DNA of 60,630 bases from Chloroflexota bacterium (GCA_012516075.1 JAAYXE010000039.1:1-60630); one strand, 5' to 3'. Shown: positions 1 through 9,632, counted from the first letter of the stretch. The notes: generated by a model not told the origin, from the letters alone. Translations and numbers: made by a program.

Positions 1-141
1 GAGATGGTCATGCCCGGCGACAACGTCAACATGGAAGTGGAGCTGATCGTCCCGGTGGCCCTCGAGCAGGGTTCCAAGTTCGCCATCCGCGAAGGCGGTC
101 TCACCGTCGGCGCCGGCGTTATCACCAAGATCCTGGACTAA
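1..141 (+). CDS. tuf: Elongation factor Tu, C-terminal end (partial)
   Basis: This is the last 46 codons of EF-Tu, the GTPase that delivers aminoacyl-tRNA to the ribosome; the 5' part lies outside the window. The visible piece belongs to beta-barrel domain 3. It carries the family's closing pattern, PGDN followed by [11 protein letters not shown], then FAIREGG and a GAGVI-TKIL ending. The frame is open from base 1 and stops with TAA at 139-141. rpsJ begins 8 bases later, the common bacterial tuf-rpsJ arrangement, so tuf probably belongs to the same long operon. Confidence 0.95.
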   Translation, partial: EMVMPGDNVNMEVELIVPVALEQGSKFAIREGGLTVGAGVITKILD

Positions 142-149
142 GGTAGATT

Positions 150-458
150 ATGGTCAAGCAGAAGATTCGCATTCGCCTCAAGGCATATGATCATCGTGTT
201 CTCGACCAGTCGGCGAAACGCATTGTTGAGACCGCTGAACGGACTGGCGCCCGAGTAGTTGGCCCGGTACCCTTGCCAACTCGCATAGAACGGTTTACAA
301 TACGCCGCTCGACTTTTATCGATAAAGACTCTCATGAGCATTTTGAAATCCGAACCCACAATCGCCTGATCGACGTTCTCGATCCGGACTCGAAGACGAT
401 CGACATGCTGATGCGATTGAATCTTCCTGCGGGTGTGGATATCGAAATTAAAATCTAA
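150..458 (+). CDS. rpsJ: 30S ribosomal protein S10
   Basis: S10 is a 30S head protein and the NusE transcription antitermination factor. The 102-residue product has the family length. It begins [19 protein letters not shown] and contains the GPVPLPT loop and the [14 protein letters not shown] stretch that marks S10. It follows tuf by 8 bases and is the first gene of the S10 block. Unusually for a packed ribosomal operon, the next gene (rplC) starts 233 bases downstream, after a long inverted repeat. Confidence 0.97.
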   Translation: MVKQKIRIRLKAYDHRVLDQSAKRIVETAERTGARVVGPVPLPTRIERFTIRRSTFIDKDSHEHFEIRTHNRLIDVLDPDSKTIDMLMRLNLPAGVDIEIKI

Positions 459-463
459 GTTTG

Positions 464-530
464 TTTCGTGGATACGTGCCGCGTGTCAGGCATCGGGAAA
501 ATCATCCGGAGCCTGACACGTGACACGAAA
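464..530 (+). promoter_or_regulatory. Long two-part hairpin between rpsJ and rplC
   Basis: Outer arms TTTCGTG (464-470) and CACGAAA (524-530) pair perfectly. Inside them CGTGTCAGGC (482-491) pairs perfectly with GCCTGACACG (511-520) across a 19-base loop. No T-tract follows, so a simple intrinsic terminator is unlikely. The position, in the only large gap of the S10 block, suggests an RNA control element such as a ribosomal-protein binding site or processing site. The pairing is seen directly; the function is inferred. Confidence 0.4.
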
Positions 531-691
531 ACGCGTGAAACGTAAGTAAGGCAGCGTAAGAACAGACCTGCTCGTGGATCCCACAAAATTAAACGCTCCT
601 CGACAGGCTGGCTAACTGCGCTGCGGTCAGGGATGATGTAGCCAAGCCCAGGCTAACAGTCCCGTATCTTTTGAAACAGGAGACAACTGAG

Positions 692-1321
692 ATGTTAAAA
701 GGGCTGATAGGCAAGAAAATCGGCATGACCCAGATTTTCGACGAGGCCGGTTCTGCAATTCCGGTTACGCTCATCGAAGCTGGGCCTTGCTATGTAACCC
801 AGGTGCGCCTGCCTGAGCGAGATGGTTACTCAGCAGTGCAGCTTGGGTTCGAGGAAGTTAAGCCAAAGCGCCTGACTGGTGGTCAATTAGGGCACCTGAA
901 ACGCAACAATTTGCCTCCGTTGCGCTACCTGCGTGAATTCCGGGAAAAGAATCCGGAGGTGCAGGAAGGTGACAAGATCACAGTCGGCGTTTTCGCGGTT
1001 GGCGACTTTGTGGATGTCGTCGGCACCAGCAAAGGCAAAGGCTTCCAGGGCGGCATGAAACGGTATGGTTTCGGCGGCGGCCCCAAGACGCACGGTCAGT
1101 CTGACCGCCAGCGTTCGCCTGGTTCGCGCGGTTCCGGCACGACCCCGGGTCGTGTCTACAAAGGTGCGCGCGGCCCCGGGCATATGGGCAACGAGCGGGT
1201 GACCACTCAGAACCTTAAGGTGGCACTGGTCGATGAGGAACGCAACCTGATTGGTGTCCGCGGCTCTGTGCCTGGTCCTAAGGGCGGCCTGATTCTCATC
1301 AAGGCAGCTCGTAAGCAGTAG
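692..1321 (+). CDS. rplC: 50S ribosomal protein L3
   Basis: L3 is an early-assembly 50S protein whose central loop reaches toward the peptidyl-transferase centre. The product begins MLKGLIGKKIGMTQIF, the classic start. It includes the glycine/arginine-rich extension (GFQGGMKRYGFGGGPKTHG) and the PGRVYKGARGPGHMG segment, and is 209 residues long. An in-frame TTG at 671 would add seven residues, but AGGAGA sits a normal distance before the ATG at 692, so I choose that start. rplD follows after 32 bases. Confidence 0.96.
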   Translation: MLKGLIGKKIGMTQIFDEAGSAIPVTLIEAGPCYVTQVRLPERDGYSAVQLGFEEVKPKRLTGGQLGHLKRNNLPPLRYLREFREKNPEVQEGDKITVGVFAVGDFVDVVGTSKGKGFQGGMKRYGFGGGPKTHGQSDRQRSPGSRGSGTTPGRVYKGARGPGHMGNERVTTQNLKVALVDEERNLIGVRGSVPGPKGGLILIKAARKQ

Positions 1322-1353
1322 GCGAGCGCTGTCCTGGATTGGAGTGAACGATC

Positions 1354-1983
1354 ATGGAAGTAGATGTCTATAACATGGATGGTCAAAAAGTTCGCACCGT
1401 GGAACTGCCGGCTGCGATCTTTGAGGCTCCCATCAACGTCGATTTAATGCACCAGGCATATGTGCGCCAGATGGCGAACAGGCGCCTCGGTACCCACAAC
1501 ACGAAAACCCGCAGCGAGGTCTCGGGCGGCGGTCGCAAGCCATGGCGCCAGAAGGGCACTGGCCGGGCTCGACAGGGCTCCACTCGTGCACCCCAATGGG
1601 TCGGCGGCGGCAGAGTGCACACTCCCAAGCCGCGTGATTACACCCTGGACATGCCGCGTAAGATGCGCCGCGCTGCTCTGCGGTCTGCTCTCTCGGTAAA
1701 GGCGGCCGGTAATGAAATCGTCCTGGTGGATCAACTGAGCCTTCCCGAGCCGAAGACTCGCCTGATGGCAAAAGCGCTTAACAACCTTGTCGGCGATGCT
1801 TCAGCGTTGATCCTGATCCCTGAAAAGAACGCCGAAACCGAGCTGGTGGTGCGGTCTACAAATAACATCCCGTACGCGAAAACGCTGCTGGCGAATTACC
1901 TGAACATCCGTGACCTGCTGGGTTACGACAAGGTAATCATGCCCCTTCAGGCGATCGACGTATTGGTTTCTTACTTAGGATAG
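1354..1983 (+). CDS. rplD: 50S ribosomal protein L4
   Basis: L4 binds 23S rRNA and lines the exit tunnel; in some bacteria it also represses the S10 operon. The 209-residue product shows the basic tunnel loop ([20 protein letters not shown] followed by [15 protein letters not shown]) and the C-terminal alpha/beta domain with a VLVSYLG end. A GGAGTG site precedes the ATG. It sits 13 bases before rplW. Whether L4 acts on the hairpin upstream of rplC cannot be told from sequence. Confidence 0.96.
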   Translation: MEVDVYNMDGQKVRTVELPAAIFEAPINVDLMHQAYVRQMANRRLGTHNTKTRSEVSGGGRKPWRQKGTGRARQGSTRAPQWVGGGRVHTPKPRDYTLDMPRKMRRAALRSALSVKAAGNEIVLVDQLSLPEPKTRLMAKALNNLVGDASALILIPEKNAETELVVRSTNNIPYAKTLLANYLNIRDLLGYDKVIMPLQAIDVLVSYLG

Positions 1984-1996
1984 GTGGAGAGAAGCT

Positions 1997-2299
1997 ATGG
2001 CTACGATTTATGATGTGCTTCGCCGCCCGATCATTACCGAAAAGTCCAACTATCAGGCCGGTGACCTGCACCAGTACGTCTTTGAAGTATCTGAGGATGC
2101 AACGAAGACTCTGGTTAAAGATGCAATCGAAACGCTATACGACGTGAATGTTGTGCGGGTCAATATCATCAATATGCCCGCGAAGCGCACACGGCGTGCA
2201 CGCAGCCGGCGGGTGATGGTTCGCCGAAGCGGCTACAAGAAGGCCATTGTCACGTTGGCTCCAGATGATACGATCCCTGTGTTTGAAGGGGTGAAGTAA
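1997..2299 (+). CDS. rplW: 50S ribosomal protein L23
   Basis: L23 lies at the exit-tunnel mouth and docks trigger factor and SRP. The 100-residue protein has the expected start ([13 protein letters not shown]), the [18 protein letters not shown] helix region and the basic loop ([14 protein letters not shown]). GGAGAG lies upstream of the ATG. The stop codon shares one base with the rplB start (TAATG), which implies translational coupling. Confidence 0.96.
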   Translation: MATIYDVLRRPIITEKSNYQAGDLHQYVFEVSEDATKTLVKDAIETLYDVNVVRVNIINMPAKRTRRARSRRVMVRRSGYKKAIVTLAPDDTIPVFEGVK

Positions 2300-3135
2300 T
2301 GGCAGTTAAAAAATTCAAACCAATGACGCCCGGACAGCGGGGGATGACGGGTGCGACCTTCGAAGAAATTACGAAGACGCGCCCCGAAAAGTCGCTTATC
2401 CGCCCCCTGCGCAAAACAGGCGGCCGCAACATGTATGGCCGGATTACCGTTCGCCATCGTGGTGGTGGCCACCGCCGGCATATTCGCATTGTGGACTTCA
2501 AACGCGATAAGCGCAACATCCCGGCACGGGTAGCCGCGATCGAGTACGATCCGAACCGTACGGCTCGCCTGGCCCTGCTGCACTATGCTGACGGTGAGAA
2601 GCGCTATATCATAGCTCCTCTCGACCTGCGTGTGGGAGATACAGTCCTGGCCGGTGAAAAAGCTGAAGTCCGGCCGGGTAACAGCCTGCCGATCGCCAAT
2701 ATTCCGGTAGGTACCATGATTCACAATATCGAGCTGAAAGAGGGGCGCGGCGGACAGATGGTGCGTTCCGCAGGCACAGCCGCCCAGCTGCTGGCGAAAG
2801 AGGGCGATTATGCTCAGATCCGCCTGCCTTCGGGTGAGGTGCGCCTTGTGCGTCAGGCCTGCTATGCCACCATTGGTCAGGTCGGCAACGTGGATCACGG
2901 CAATATCAAGCTGGGGAAGGCAGGCCGCAAGCGCCATATGGGCATCCGCCCGACGGTGCGCGGTTCGGCGATGAGCCCTCGCGATCATCCTCATGGTGGT
3001 GGTGAAGGCCGGCAGGGGATCGGTATGCCCGGTCCGAAGAGCCCCTGGGGTAAGCCCACACTGGGGTATAAGACCCGCCGCAATAAGAAGACGGACCAGT
3101 ACATTGTCCGCCGGCGAGGGAAGAAGCGTCGCTAG
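2299..3135 (+). CDS. rplB: 50S ribosomal protein L2
   Basis: L2 is needed for subunit association and peptidyl transferase assembly. The 278-residue length is typical. The start [17 protein letters not shown], the [18 protein letters not shown] segment and the C-terminal [20 protein letters not shown] region, with its conserved histidine, are diagnostic. The start overlaps the rplW stop by one base. An 87-base gap with an inverted repeat separates it from rpsS. Confidence 0.97.
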   Translation: MAVKKFKPMTPGQRGMTGATFEEITKTRPEKSLIRPLRKTGGRNMYGRITVRHRGGGHRRHIRIVDFKRDKRNIPARVAAIEYDPNRTARLALLHYADGEKRYIIAPLDLRVGDTVLAGEKAEVRPGNSLPIANIPVGTMIHNIELKEGRGGQMVRSAGTAAQLLAKEGDYAQIRLPSGEVRLVRQACYATIGQVGNVDHGNIKLGKAGRKRHMGIRPTVRGSAMSPRDHPHGGGEGRQGIGMPGPKSPWGKPTLGYKTRRNKKTDQYIVRRRGKKRR

Positions 3136-3148
3136 TAAGTTATGGCTG

Positions 3149-3205
3149 TTCAACCTTTCAGAGAGGATTTTTACACCGACTGGTTGATCTCGATGGAAAG
3201 TTGAA
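3149..3205 (+). promoter_or_regulatory. Inverted repeat between rplB and rpsS
   Basis: TTCAACCTTTC (3149-3159) is mirrored by GAAAGTTGAA (3196-3205) with one unpaired base; the loop is about 36 bases. It fills most of the 87-base gap and leaves the rpsS ribosome-binding site (GGGAGAG) free. It could be an RNA processing or control hairpin. It could also be chance. Confidence 0.25.
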
Positions 3206-3222
3206 AGCCGGGAGAGTGAAAT

Positions 3223-3510
3223 ATGGGACGATCTTTGAAGAAAGGCCCGTTTATTGAGCCGAAATTATTAGCAAAAATCGAAGCCATGAATGAACGTGGT
3301 GAGAAAAAGGTTATCCGCACGTGGAGCCGGGCCAGCACGATCTTTCCCCAGATGGTTGGTCATACCATCGCTGTGCACGATGGCCGCCGACACGTGCCGA
3401 TCTACATCACTGAAAACATGGTAGGACACCGACTGGGCGAATTTGCACCGACCCACACATTCCGCGGCCACCTGGCTGAGAAGAAGACGGCCCGAAAGGG
3501 AGCGAGGTAA
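3223..3510 (+). CDS. rpsS: 30S ribosomal protein S19
   Basis: S19 forms part of the 30S head with S13. The 95-residue product has the family start ([15 protein letters not shown]), the [24 protein letters not shown] core and the [16 protein letters not shown] end. GGGAGAG precedes the ATG. rplV starts 3 bases after its stop, so the pair is tightly linked in the S10 block. Confidence 0.97.
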   Translation: MGRSLKKGPFIEPKLLAKIEAMNERGEKKVIRTWSRASTIFPQMVGHTIAVHDGRRHVPIYITENMVGHRLGEFAPTHTFRGHLAEKKTARKGAR

Positions 3511-3513
3511 GAG

Positions 3514-3858
3514 ATGGAGAACGATATCTACGCTCAGGCGCGTTATATCCCCATTTCTGCCCAGAAAGTCCGTCTGGTGGCTGATCTTGTGCGCGGAAAA
3601 GGCGCCGTCGAGGCGCTGGCAACCCTGAAGTTCACTCCGAACCGTGCCGCAGGTCCGATTGCGAAAGTGCTCAAGTCGGCGGTGGCGAACGGAGAAGAGA
3701 ACTTCGGTGTGAGCCGGGATGACCTTTATGTCTACAGAATTTTTGCCGACGAAGCCCCCACCCGCAAGTGGCGGCGGTTTGGCGCCCGAGGTCGTTTTAA
3801 GCCCTGGCTGCGGCGCTCCTCGCATATTACGGTGATTCTGCGCGAGCGGGATCAGTAG
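3514..3858 (+). CDS. rplV: 50S ribosomal protein L22
   Basis: L22 extends a beta-hairpin into the exit tunnel. The 114-residue product has the recognisable IPISAQKVRLVADLVRGK start, the KSAVANGEEN helix and the basic RKWRRFGARGRFKPWLRRSSH hairpin that reaches the tunnel, followed by ITVILRE. It lies 3 bases after rpsS and 20 before rpsC, with GAGGTAAGAG as its upstream site. Confidence 0.96.
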   Translation: MENDIYAQARYIPISAQKVRLVADLVRGKGAVEALATLKFTPNRAAGPIAKVLKSAVANGEENFGVSRDDLYVYRIFADEAPTRKWRRFGARGRFKPWLRRSSHITVILRERDQ

Positions 3859-3878
3859 AGTAAAGGACGGAGTTTTTT

Positions 3879-4556
3879 ATGGGTCGAAAAGTACATCCTA
3901 TCGGGTTCCGCCTGAAGATCAATAAGACCTGGGAAGGTCGTTGGTTTGCCGAGGGCGATGAATATGTCAAAAATCTGCACCAGGATTTCGCGCTGCGCGA
4001 ACTGGTTCGCAACGAAGCGCCACGTGCTGGTGTATCGCGTGTGGAAATTGAACGCTTCCCTGGTAAGGTGAAGATCGTCGTCCACACAGCCAAGCCGGGC
4101 ATTCTGATCGGGCGTAAAGGCGAGAACGTGAAAAAGATGCGCCAGAGCCTGGAAGAGGTGGTCGGTAAGAAGATCGATCTGGAGATCAAGGAAATTAAAT
4201 CTCCTGACCTCGATGCTTACCTGGTCGCCCAGAATATCGCCGACCAGCTGGAACGCCGCATCAGCTACCAGCGGGCAATGAAGCGTGCTCTGCAGCAGGC
4301 GATGCGCCAGGGCGCAGAAGGCATCCGTGTGGAAGTCTCCGGCCGCCTCAGCGGTGCAGAAATGGCCCGCACGGTGAACATGCGCGAAGGTCGCGTGCCC
4401 CGGCAGACACTGCGCGCCGACATCGACTTTGCAAAAGCCGAAGCGCTGACCACCTACGGCCGGATCGGCGTCAAGGTCTGGGTCTATAAAGGCGAGGTCC
4501 TGCCCGAGGTCGAAGAGAAAGCTGAAGCGACCGAAGGTGTTTATGTGAGTGAATAA
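3879..4556 (+). CDS. rpsC: 30S ribosomal protein S3
   Basis: S3 is a 30S head protein at the mRNA entry channel. The 225-residue product starts [11 protein letters not shown], has the KH-domain loop ([11 protein letters not shown]) and the C-terminal domain ([20 protein letters not shown]). The C-terminus is a short acidic tail. AAAGGACGGAG precedes the ATG. rplP follows after a 60-base gap. Confidence 0.97.
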   Translation: MGRKVHPIGFRLKINKTWEGRWFAEGDEYVKNLHQDFALRELVRNEAPRAGVSRVEIERFPGKVKIVVHTAKPGILIGRKGENVKKMRQSLEEVVGKKIDLEIKEIKSPDLDAYLVAQNIADQLERRISYQRAMKRALQQAMRQGAEGIRVEVSGRLSGAEMARTVNMREGRVPRQTLRADIDFAKAEALTTYGRIGVKVWVYKGEVLPEVEEKAEATEGVYVSE

Positions 4557-4616
4557 TGATTGGTCATCCCGGGCGCGAGCTGCGGGTGACGGATCAAGCA
4601 GGATGAGGATATTGCT

Positions 4617-5045
4617 ATGTTAATGCCAAAGCGTGTTAAGTGGCGCAAGCAAATGCGCGGCCGCATGAAGGGCAAGGCATACCGTGGCGCGGACGTAACC
4701 TTTGGAGACTTTGGCCTGCAGGCCCTGGAACCCGGTTGGATTACTGCCCGCCAGATTGAAGCTGCTCGCCGTGCGATCACGCGTGCCATGCGGCGCCGTG
4801 GAAAATTCTGGATCCGCATCTTCCCTGACAAGCCGGTTACGCGTAAACCGGCCGAGACTCGCATGGGTAAAGGGAAGGGTAACGTTGAATACTGGGTAGC
4901 GGTTGTGAAGCCTGGCCGGATTATGTTCGAGATCGGCGGCGGCCTGCCTCCGGAAGTTGCTCGTGAGGCGCTGCACCTGGCTCAGTATAAGCTGCCCATC
5001 AAAACCAAGATTGTTGGCCGGCATGATGCGGCAGGAGGCGAATGA
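4617..5045 (+). CDS. rplP: 50S ribosomal protein L16
   Basis: L16 contacts A-site tRNA near the peptidyl-transferase centre. The 142-residue product begins [19 protein letters not shown] and contains the family signature around [19 protein letters not shown] and [19 protein letters not shown] second ATG six bases downstream (4623) is an equally possible start. The stop TGA overlaps the rpmC start region. Confidence 0.96.
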   Translation: MLMPKRVKWRKQMRGRMKGKAYRGADVTFGDFGLQALEPGWITARQIEAARRAITRAMRRRGKFWIRIFPDKPVTRKPAETRMGKGKGNVEYWVAVVKPGRIMFEIGGGLPPEVAREALHLAQYKLPIKTKIVGRHDAAGGE

Positions 5046-5257
5046 TGGCTAAGAACGATCTTCGTGACCTGTCCATTGATGAGCTGCATACTCGTCTGGC
5101 TGAGGCGCGTGAAGAACTGATGAATCTGCGCTTCCAGCAGGCGACGGGTGAACTGACCGATTACACCCGGCTGCGCCATGCTCGCCGGCAGATTGCCCGG
5201 ATTTTAACGATCCTCAACGAGCAGACGCGTAAGGCCAGCACGGAAGGTGAAGCATGA
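5045..5257 (+). CDS. rpmC: 50S ribosomal protein L29
   Basis: L29 is a small two-helix protein at the tunnel exit. The 70-residue product runs [20 protein letters not shown], then [15 protein letters not shown], as in the family. Two ATGs overlap the rplP stop (5042 and 5045). AGGAGG at 5033-5038 is better spaced for 5045, so I use that. Its stop overlaps the rpsQ start as ATGA, indicating coupled translation of rplP, rpmC and rpsQ. Confidence 0.95.
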   Translation: MAKNDLRDLSIDELHTRLAEAREELMNLRFQQATGELTDYTRLRHARRQIARILTILNEQTRKASTEGEA

Positions 5258-5526
5258 ACAATCGTAACCGCATGATCGGTGTGGTAACCAGTAATAAGAT
5301 GCAGAAGACTGTAATCGTTGAGGTTACTCGCACTTATCGTCATCGCCTGTATAAAAAGGTAGTGCACGATCGCAAACGCTTTATGGCACATGATGAACTG
5401 GGCTGCGAGGTCGGCGATCAGGTGCGCATCGTGGAAAGCCGGCCGCTTTCCCGCCACAAGCGCTGGGTTGTGGAAGAGATTCTTCGCCGTGACGTCGCGG
5501 CCGGAGAGCCTGAGTTGGAGGTCTAG
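5254..5526 (+). CDS. rpsQ: 30S ribosomal protein S17
   Basis: S17 is a primary 16S rRNA binding OB-fold protein. The 90-residue product shows [18 protein letters not shown], the [19 protein letters not shown] loop and the [18 protein letters not shown] signature. Its ATG overlaps the rpmC stop by four bases. rplN starts 3 bases after its end. Confidence 0.96.
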   Translation: MNNRNRMIGVVTSNKMQKTVIVEVTRTYRHRLYKKVVHDRKRFMAHDELGCEVGDQVRIVESRPLSRHKRWVVEEILRRDVAAGEPELEV

Positions 5527-5529
5527 GCC

Positions 5530-5901
5530 ATGATCCAGCAAGAAACACGTTTGAAGGTAGCCGATAACACGGGCGCACGCGAACTGCTGGTGATCCACGT
5601 GATCGGTGGTTCCGTCCGCCGCTACGGGCGGGTTGGTGATGTGGTCGTGGCGACTGTTAAGTCCGCTGCTCCGCAGGGATCCGTGAAGAAGAGCGATATC
5701 GTGCGGGCTGTGATTGTGCGCTGTGCGAAAGAATGGCGCCGCGATGATGGCTCAACGATTCGCTTCGATGATAACGCGGCTGTGATCCTCGATTCGGATG
5801 GTCGTAATCCCCGCGGAACCCGCATCTTCGGCCCGGTTGCCCGTGAGCTGCGCGAAAAAGGATTTACAAAAATCGTTTCCCTGGCGCCTGAAGTTCTCTA
5901 G
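5530..5901 (+). CDS. rplN: 50S ribosomal protein L14
   Basis: L14 sits at the subunit interface and contacts L19. The 123-residue product starts [19 protein letters not shown] and contains [24 protein letters not shown] and the [23 protein letters not shown] end, all diagnostic. GGAGGTC just before the ATG is the ribosome-binding site and lies within the rpsQ 3' end. Confidence 0.97.
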   Translation: MIQQETRLKVADNTGARELLVIHVIGGSVRRYGRVGDVVVATVKSAAPQGSVKKSDIVRAVIVRCAKEWRRDDGSTIRFDDNAAVILDSDGRNPRGTRIFGPVARELREKGFTKIVSLAPEVL

Positions 5902-5940
5902 GGCAGGGAAAGGATTTGGATAAACGCAGGAGCGAAAACC

Positions 5941-6276
5941 GTGAAAGCGAAGATTCGCAAAGGTGATACGGTCGAAGTAATCAGCGGCCGTGAACAGGAT
6001 AAAGGTAAACGGGGTGAGGTCATTCGGGTGATCCCGGATGAGCACCGCGTTGTGGTGCAGGGCGTGAATTTGCGCAAAAAGCACCAGCGTCAGGTGCAGA
6101 CCCAGGGCCGCCGGAATATTCAGCCCGGTATCATTGAGTTTGAGGCTCCCATCGACATTTCCAATGTGATGCTGGTCTGCCCCCGCTGCGACGAGCCCAC
6201 CCGGGTAGGGATTCAGCGCACAGAAGATGGTGAAGCTCAGCGGCTTTGCAAGAAGTGCAAGAGCCTGTTTGACTAA
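5941..6276 (+). CDS. rplX: 50S ribosomal protein L24 with C-terminal zinc-ribbon cysteines
   Basis: L24 starts 50S assembly. The KOW motif ([21 protein letters not shown]) is clear near the N-terminus, followed by VNLRKKHQR. The GTG start at 5941 has AGGAG upstream. The C-terminal part contains CPRC and CKKC pairs 28 residues apart, a likely zinc ribbon seen in some L24 branches and absent in the E. coli protein. Length is 111 residues. Confidence 0.95.
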   Translation: MKAKIRKGDTVEVISGREQDKGKRGEVIRVIPDEHRVVVQGVNLRKKHQRQVQTQGRRNIQPGIIEFEAPIDISNVMLVCPRCDEPTRVGIQRTEDGEAQRLCKKCKSLFD

Positions 6277-6300
6277 CCGGGTTGGTTTTGGAGTGCAACC

Positions 6301-6849
6301 ATGAGTCATTATTTGAAAGAGCGCTATGTGAAAGAAATCGCGCCGGCCCTGATGAAGTCGTTAGGGATTGACAACGTCATGCGGGTGCCGCGTGTGGAGA
6401 AAGTGGTCATCAACATCGGTGTGGGCGAGGCGCTGGATAACGCCAAGGCTCTGGACGCTGCCGTGAGCGATCTGACCAAGATCGCCGGACAGAAACCGGT
6501 GGTGACCAAGGCCCGCAAGAGCATCGCGAACTTCAAGCTGCGCGAAGGCCGGGCGATTGGTGTCAAGGTAACCCTGCGGGGTGAGCGGATGTGGTCCTTC
6601 CTGGACCGCCTGATGAACATTGCCCTGCCGCGGGTGCGTGACTTCCGTGGGATTTCTCCCGATTCCTTCGATGGGCGCGGTAACTACACCCTGGGCCTGC
6701 GAGAGCAGCTGGTGTTTCCCGAGATCGATTACGACAAGGTAGACAAGCTGCGCGGCATGGAGATCACGATTGTCACCACTGCTCAAACCGATGATGAGGG
6801 CAGGCAGCTGCTGCAGATGCTTGGTATGCCGTTCAGGAAGGAAGGTTAA
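6301..6849 (+). CDS. rplE: 50S ribosomal protein L5
   Basis: L5 binds 5S rRNA and touches P-site tRNA. The 182-residue product has [18 protein letters not shown] at the start, the [11 protein letters not shown] strand and the [20 protein letters not shown] segment. It also has the loop before [17 protein letters not shown] and the [20 protein letters not shown] end. GGAG lies before the ATG and rpsN follows after 3 bases. Confidence 0.97.
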   Translation: MSHYLKERYVKEIAPALMKSLGIDNVMRVPRVEKVVINIGVGEALDNAKALDAAVSDLTKIAGQKPVVTKARKSIANFKLREGRAIGVKVTLRGERMWSFLDRLMNIALPRVRDFRGISPDSFDGRGNYTLGLREQLVFPEIDYDKVDKLRGMEITIVTTAQTDDEGRQLLQMLGMPFRKEG

Positions 6850-6852
6850 GCC

Positions 6853-7035
6853 GTGGCAAAGAAAAGCATGATCATTCGAGAGACCCGGCGGAAATACGCA
6901 AACCGTGTGCGCAACCGCTGCAAGAAGTGCGGCCGGCCGCGCGGGTATATGCGCCGGTTTGGATTGTGCCGTATCTGCTTCCGAGAGCTTGCTCTCGAAG
7001 GTAAGATCCCTGGCGTCGTTAAGTCTTCCTGGTAG
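6853..7035 (+). CDS. rpsN: 30S ribosomal protein S14, zinc-binding type
   Basis: This is the short (60-residue) S14 form with a zinc site, C-x2-C (CKKC) followed by C-x2-C (CRIC), as opposed to the longer zinc-free form. The core [20 protein letters not shown] is diagnostic. The start codon is GTG at 6853; the AGGAAGG site overlaps the rplE end. The zinc form implies no zinc-sparing S14 at this locus. Confidence 0.96.
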   Translation: MAKKSMIIRETRRKYANRVRNRCKKCGRPRGYMRRFGLCRICFRELALEGKIPGVVKSSW

Positions 7036-7052
7036 CCAGTGGAGGTTTGGAA

Positions 7053-7466
7053 ATGAGTGTCTCAGATCCTATTGGTGATATGTTGACCCGAATTCGCAAT
7101 GCCACCATGGTTGGGCATTCGATTGTTGCGATGCCTAGCTCGAAAATGAAAGTGGCGATTGCGAAGATCCTCAAAGAAGAGGGTTACATCGCGGATTATC
7201 AGGTTGTAGACGGCCAGGTTTCCGGTTCGAAGGTGCTGCGCCTGCGGCTTAAATACGTGGGCGAGCGTCGCGAACGCAAGCCTGTGATCACAGGCCTGGA
7301 GCGTGTCAGCCGGCCCGGGCGCCGGGTATACACCGGCAAAGCGGATATCCCCTGGGTGCTCTCTGGTATGGGCGTAGCCATCCTCTCCACGCCGAAGGGT
7401 GTGATGACCGGACAGCGCGCCCGCCAGCTTGGTGTCGGCGGCGAAGTCCTCTGCAAGGTCTGGTAG
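7053..7466 (+). CDS. rpsH: 30S ribosomal protein S8
   Basis: S8 is a primary 16S binder and, in E. coli, the repressor of the spc operon. The product starts [16 protein letters not shown] and ends with GVATL-type strands ([26 protein letters not shown]), the family's C-terminal signature. An in-frame TTG at 7047 exists, but GGAGG at 7041-7045 is ideally spaced for the ATG at 7053, giving 137 residues. Confidence 0.96.
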   Translation: MSVSDPIGDMLTRIRNATMVGHSIVAMPSSKMKVAIAKILKEEGYIADYQVVDGQVSGSKVLRLRLKYVGERRERKPVITGLERVSRPGRRVYTGKADIPWVLSGMGVAILSTPKGVMTGQRARQLGVGGEVLCKVW

Positions 7467-7477
7467 GAGGTAGTGAA

Positions 7478-8020
7478 GTGTCAAGAATTGGCCGCATGCC
7501 TGTGGTCATTCCCAGCGGCGTAGAAGTGGAAGTGAAGGGATCCTCCGTTCGCGTCAAAGGACCGAAGGGAGAGCTGGCCCGCACGTTCCCGGCAGATATG
7601 ATCATCGAAGTCGAGGACAACCAGATCCTGGTCAAACGTCCCACCGATGAGGCCAATCACCGCGCCCTGCATGGGATGACCCGCGCACTGATTCAAAATA
7701 TGGTGACCGGTGTCAGCACCGGTTTCCAGAAAATTCTGGAAGTCAACGGTGTGGGTTACCGCGCCGAAATGAATGGCAGCAACCTGGTCCTGCATGTGGG
7801 CTATTCTCATCCGGTGACGGTTGAACCGCCCGAGGGGATCAGCTTTGAGGTCGACCAGCGTACTCGCCAGATTAAGGTGAACGGTTACGACCGTCAGGAA
7901 GTTGGCCAGGTGGCTGCTAACATCCGTAAAATTCGTCCCCCCGAGCCGTATAAAGGCAAAGGGATTAAATACCTCGACGAACGCATCCGCCGCAAGGCTG
8001 GTAAAGCTGGTAAGGTGTAA
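7478..8020 (+). CDS. rplF: 50S ribosomal protein L6
   Basis: L6 sits near the factor-binding site. The 180-residue protein has [18 protein letters not shown] at the start, the [10 protein letters not shown] hairpin and two repeated domains. It closes with [21 protein letters not shown], the classic L6 signature. The start is GTG at 7478 with AGGAGG upstream. rplR begins 4 bases after its stop. Confidence 0.97.
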   Translation: MSRIGRMPVVIPSGVEVEVKGSSVRVKGPKGELARTFPADMIIEVEDNQILVKRPTDEANHRALHGMTRALIQNMVTGVSTGFQKILEVNGVGYRAEMNGSNLVLHVGYSHPVTVEPPEGISFEVDQRTRQIKVNGYDRQEVGQVAANIRKIRPPEPYKGKGIKYLDERIRRKAGKAGKV

Positions 8021-8024
8021 CGCA

Positions 8025-8393
8025 ATGGCTACAAACAAATCTCGTTCTCTTGCACGCGAAAAGCGGCATGCTCGTGTCCGCAAGCGCATTTCAGGCACCC
8101 CGCAGCGACCGCGTCTGAACGTATTTCGCAGTGTGGCGGAAATTTACGCTCAGGTAATCGATGACGAGGCCGGAATCACACTGGTTTCTGCTTCGACCAT
8201 CGACAAAGAACTGCGCGACAAAATGCAGGGCTTGAAGAAAACCGAGCAGGCACGTCTGGTTGGTCAGGTGCTGGCAGAGCGCGCCAAAGCAAAAGGCGTC
8301 AAACAGGTGGTCTTTGATCGCGGCGGTTTCAAATACATTGGCCGTGTAAAAGCCCTGGCAGATGGTGCGCGCGAAGGCGGGCTGGATTTCTAG
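8025..8393 (+). CDS. rplR: 50S ribosomal protein L18
   Basis: L18 binds 5S rRNA with L5. From the ATG at 8025 the product is 122 residues: basic start [20 protein letters not shown], then [20 protein letters not shown] and the [28 protein letters not shown] end. The frame is open further upstream inside rplF, but the family start and the gene spacing both support 8025. Confidence 0.96.
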   Translation: MATNKSRSLAREKRHARVRKRISGTPQRPRLNVFRSVAEIYAQVIDDEAGITLVSASTIDKELRDKMQGLKKTEQARLVGQVLAERAKAKGVKQVVFDRGGFKYIGRVKALADGAREGGLDF

Positions 8394-8423
8394 CAGGAAA
8401 CCAGACCTGCTAAGGAGAAAAAC

Positions 8424-8957
8424 ATGTCGGATTTAGAGTACCCTGAATACACTCATGAACTTGACGAGCGTGTCGTTGATATTGCCCGTGTCGCCAAAGT
8501 CGTCAAGGGTGGACGCCGCTTTTCTTTCCGGGTAACAGTTGTCGTGGGCGATAACCGCGGTAAGGTCGGTGTCGGGGTTGGTAAAGCCAATGCGGTGCCG
8601 GATGCCATGCGCAAAGCTTCTGAGCGCGCCCGCAAAAACATGCAGCAGATCGCCCGCTACGAGACCACGATCCCGCACGCGGTGATCGGTAAGGTTGCCG
8701 GAGCGAAAGTTCTGTTGAAACCCGCTTCCCCGGGTACGGGCGTGATCGCCGCCGGTGGTGTGCGTGCTGTGCTCGAGGCGGCCGGTATTTCAGACATCCT
8801 GACCAAATCGCTGGGCAGCAACAATGTTCTGAACGTTGTCCTGGCTACGATGGACGCACTCGCTCAGCTGAAGTCCCCTGAAGAGCAGGCTGCGCTGCGC
8901 GGCAAGCCCGCACGCGATCTGGTTCCCTTCTGGGCACGGAGGAAGAACAATGACTGA
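8424..8957 (+). CDS. rpsE: 30S ribosomal protein S5
   Basis: S5 helps decoding accuracy and the mRNA unwinding activity of the entry channel. The 177-residue product has [24 protein letters not shown], the [16 protein letters not shown] loop and the [11 protein letters not shown] region typical of S5. AAGGAGA lies before the ATG. Its 3' end overlaps rpmD by 8 bases, so translation of rpmD is likely coupled. Confidence 0.97.
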   Translation: MSDLEYPEYTHELDERVVDIARVAKVVKGGRRFSFRVTVVVGDNRGKVGVGVGKANAVPDAMRKASERARKNMQQIARYETTIPHAVIGKVAGAKVLLKPASPGTGVIAAGGVRAVLEAAGISDILTKSLGSNNVLNVVLATMDALAQLKSPEEQAALRGKPARDLVPFWARRKNND

Positions 8958-9150
8958 GTCCGCTCCGTCTACCGAAAAAGTGATTCGTGTTACGCTGGTA
9001 AAAAGCCCAATCGGTTATTCCAAGCGTCAGAAGGCCACGGTACGGGCGTTGGGACTGCGACGCATGCACCAGACGGTTGAGCATGTCGACTCGCCGAGTG
9101 TGCGCGGTATGATCAACAAAGTCTCACACCTGGTCAAAGTGGAAGAGTAG
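8950..9150 (+). CDS. rpmD: 50S ribosomal protein L30
   Basis: L30 is a small ferredoxin-like 50S protein. The 66-residue product contains the signature [25 protein letters not shown], then [21 protein letters not shown] at about 8938-8942, inside the rpsE 3' end, is its ribosome-binding site. It has a short extra N-terminal segment before the fold compared with minimal L30s. Confidence 0.95.
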   Translation: MTESAPSTEKVIRVTLVKSPIGYSKRQKATVRALGLRRMHQTVEHVDSPSVRGMINKVSHLVKVEE

Positions 9151-9158
9151 GATAAGAA

Positions 9159-9611
9159 ATGAAACTGCATGAACTCAGACCAAATGAAGGGTCCAAGAAG
9201 GACCGCAAGCGCGTCGGACGCGGCATCGCAGCCGGGCAGGGTAAGACTGCCGGCCGCGGCACCAAAGGCCAGGGCGCTCGCTCGGGTGGCGGGGTTCGCC
9301 TGTATCATCAGGGCGGTAACCTGCCTTTCTTCCGCCGCCTGCCCTTCATGCGCGGTAAAGGTTTCACCCCGATTAACCGGGTCGAGTACAACGAAGTCAA
9401 CTTGGACCAGCTGGCAAACATGGACGCTGGCAGTGAAGTGACCCCGGAGACCCTGCAGGAAGCGCGCCTGCTGCGCGATCCTCGTAATCCGGTCGTCATC
9501 CTCGGCCGCGGAGAAGTCAACGTGGCGCTGAAAGTGCGCGCACACCGCGTGTCTAAAGGCGCAAAGGCGAAGATTGAGGCTGCCGGTGGCAGCGTCGAAA
9601 TCATCGAGTAA
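9159..9611 (+). CDS. rplO: 50S ribosomal protein L15
   Basis: L15 is a late-assembly 50S protein. The 150-residue product begins MKLHELRPNEGSKKDRKRVG, with the glycine-rich GRGIAAGQGKTAGRGTKGQG tail, FRRLPFMRGKGF and a C-terminal domain ending in the GAKAKIEAAGGSVEIIE pattern. It precedes secY by 21 bases, the standard spc order. Confidence 0.97.
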   Translation: MKLHELRPNEGSKKDRKRVGRGIAAGQGKTAGRGTKGQGARSGGGVRLYHQGGNLPFFRRLPFMRGKGFTPINRVEYNEVNLDQLANMDAGSEVTPETLQEARLLRDPRNPVVILGRGEVNVALKVRAHRVSKGAKAKIEAAGGSVEIIE

Positions 9612-9632
9612 GGTTTCAGTAAGGAGCCTATC

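Noticed and set aside
2233..3153. A 306-codon open frame on the minus strand across rplB
   Set aside because: It lies wholly opposite a clear ribosomal protein gene; the peptide is His/Ala-rich with no recognisable fold, typical of an antisense frame in GC-rich coding DNA.
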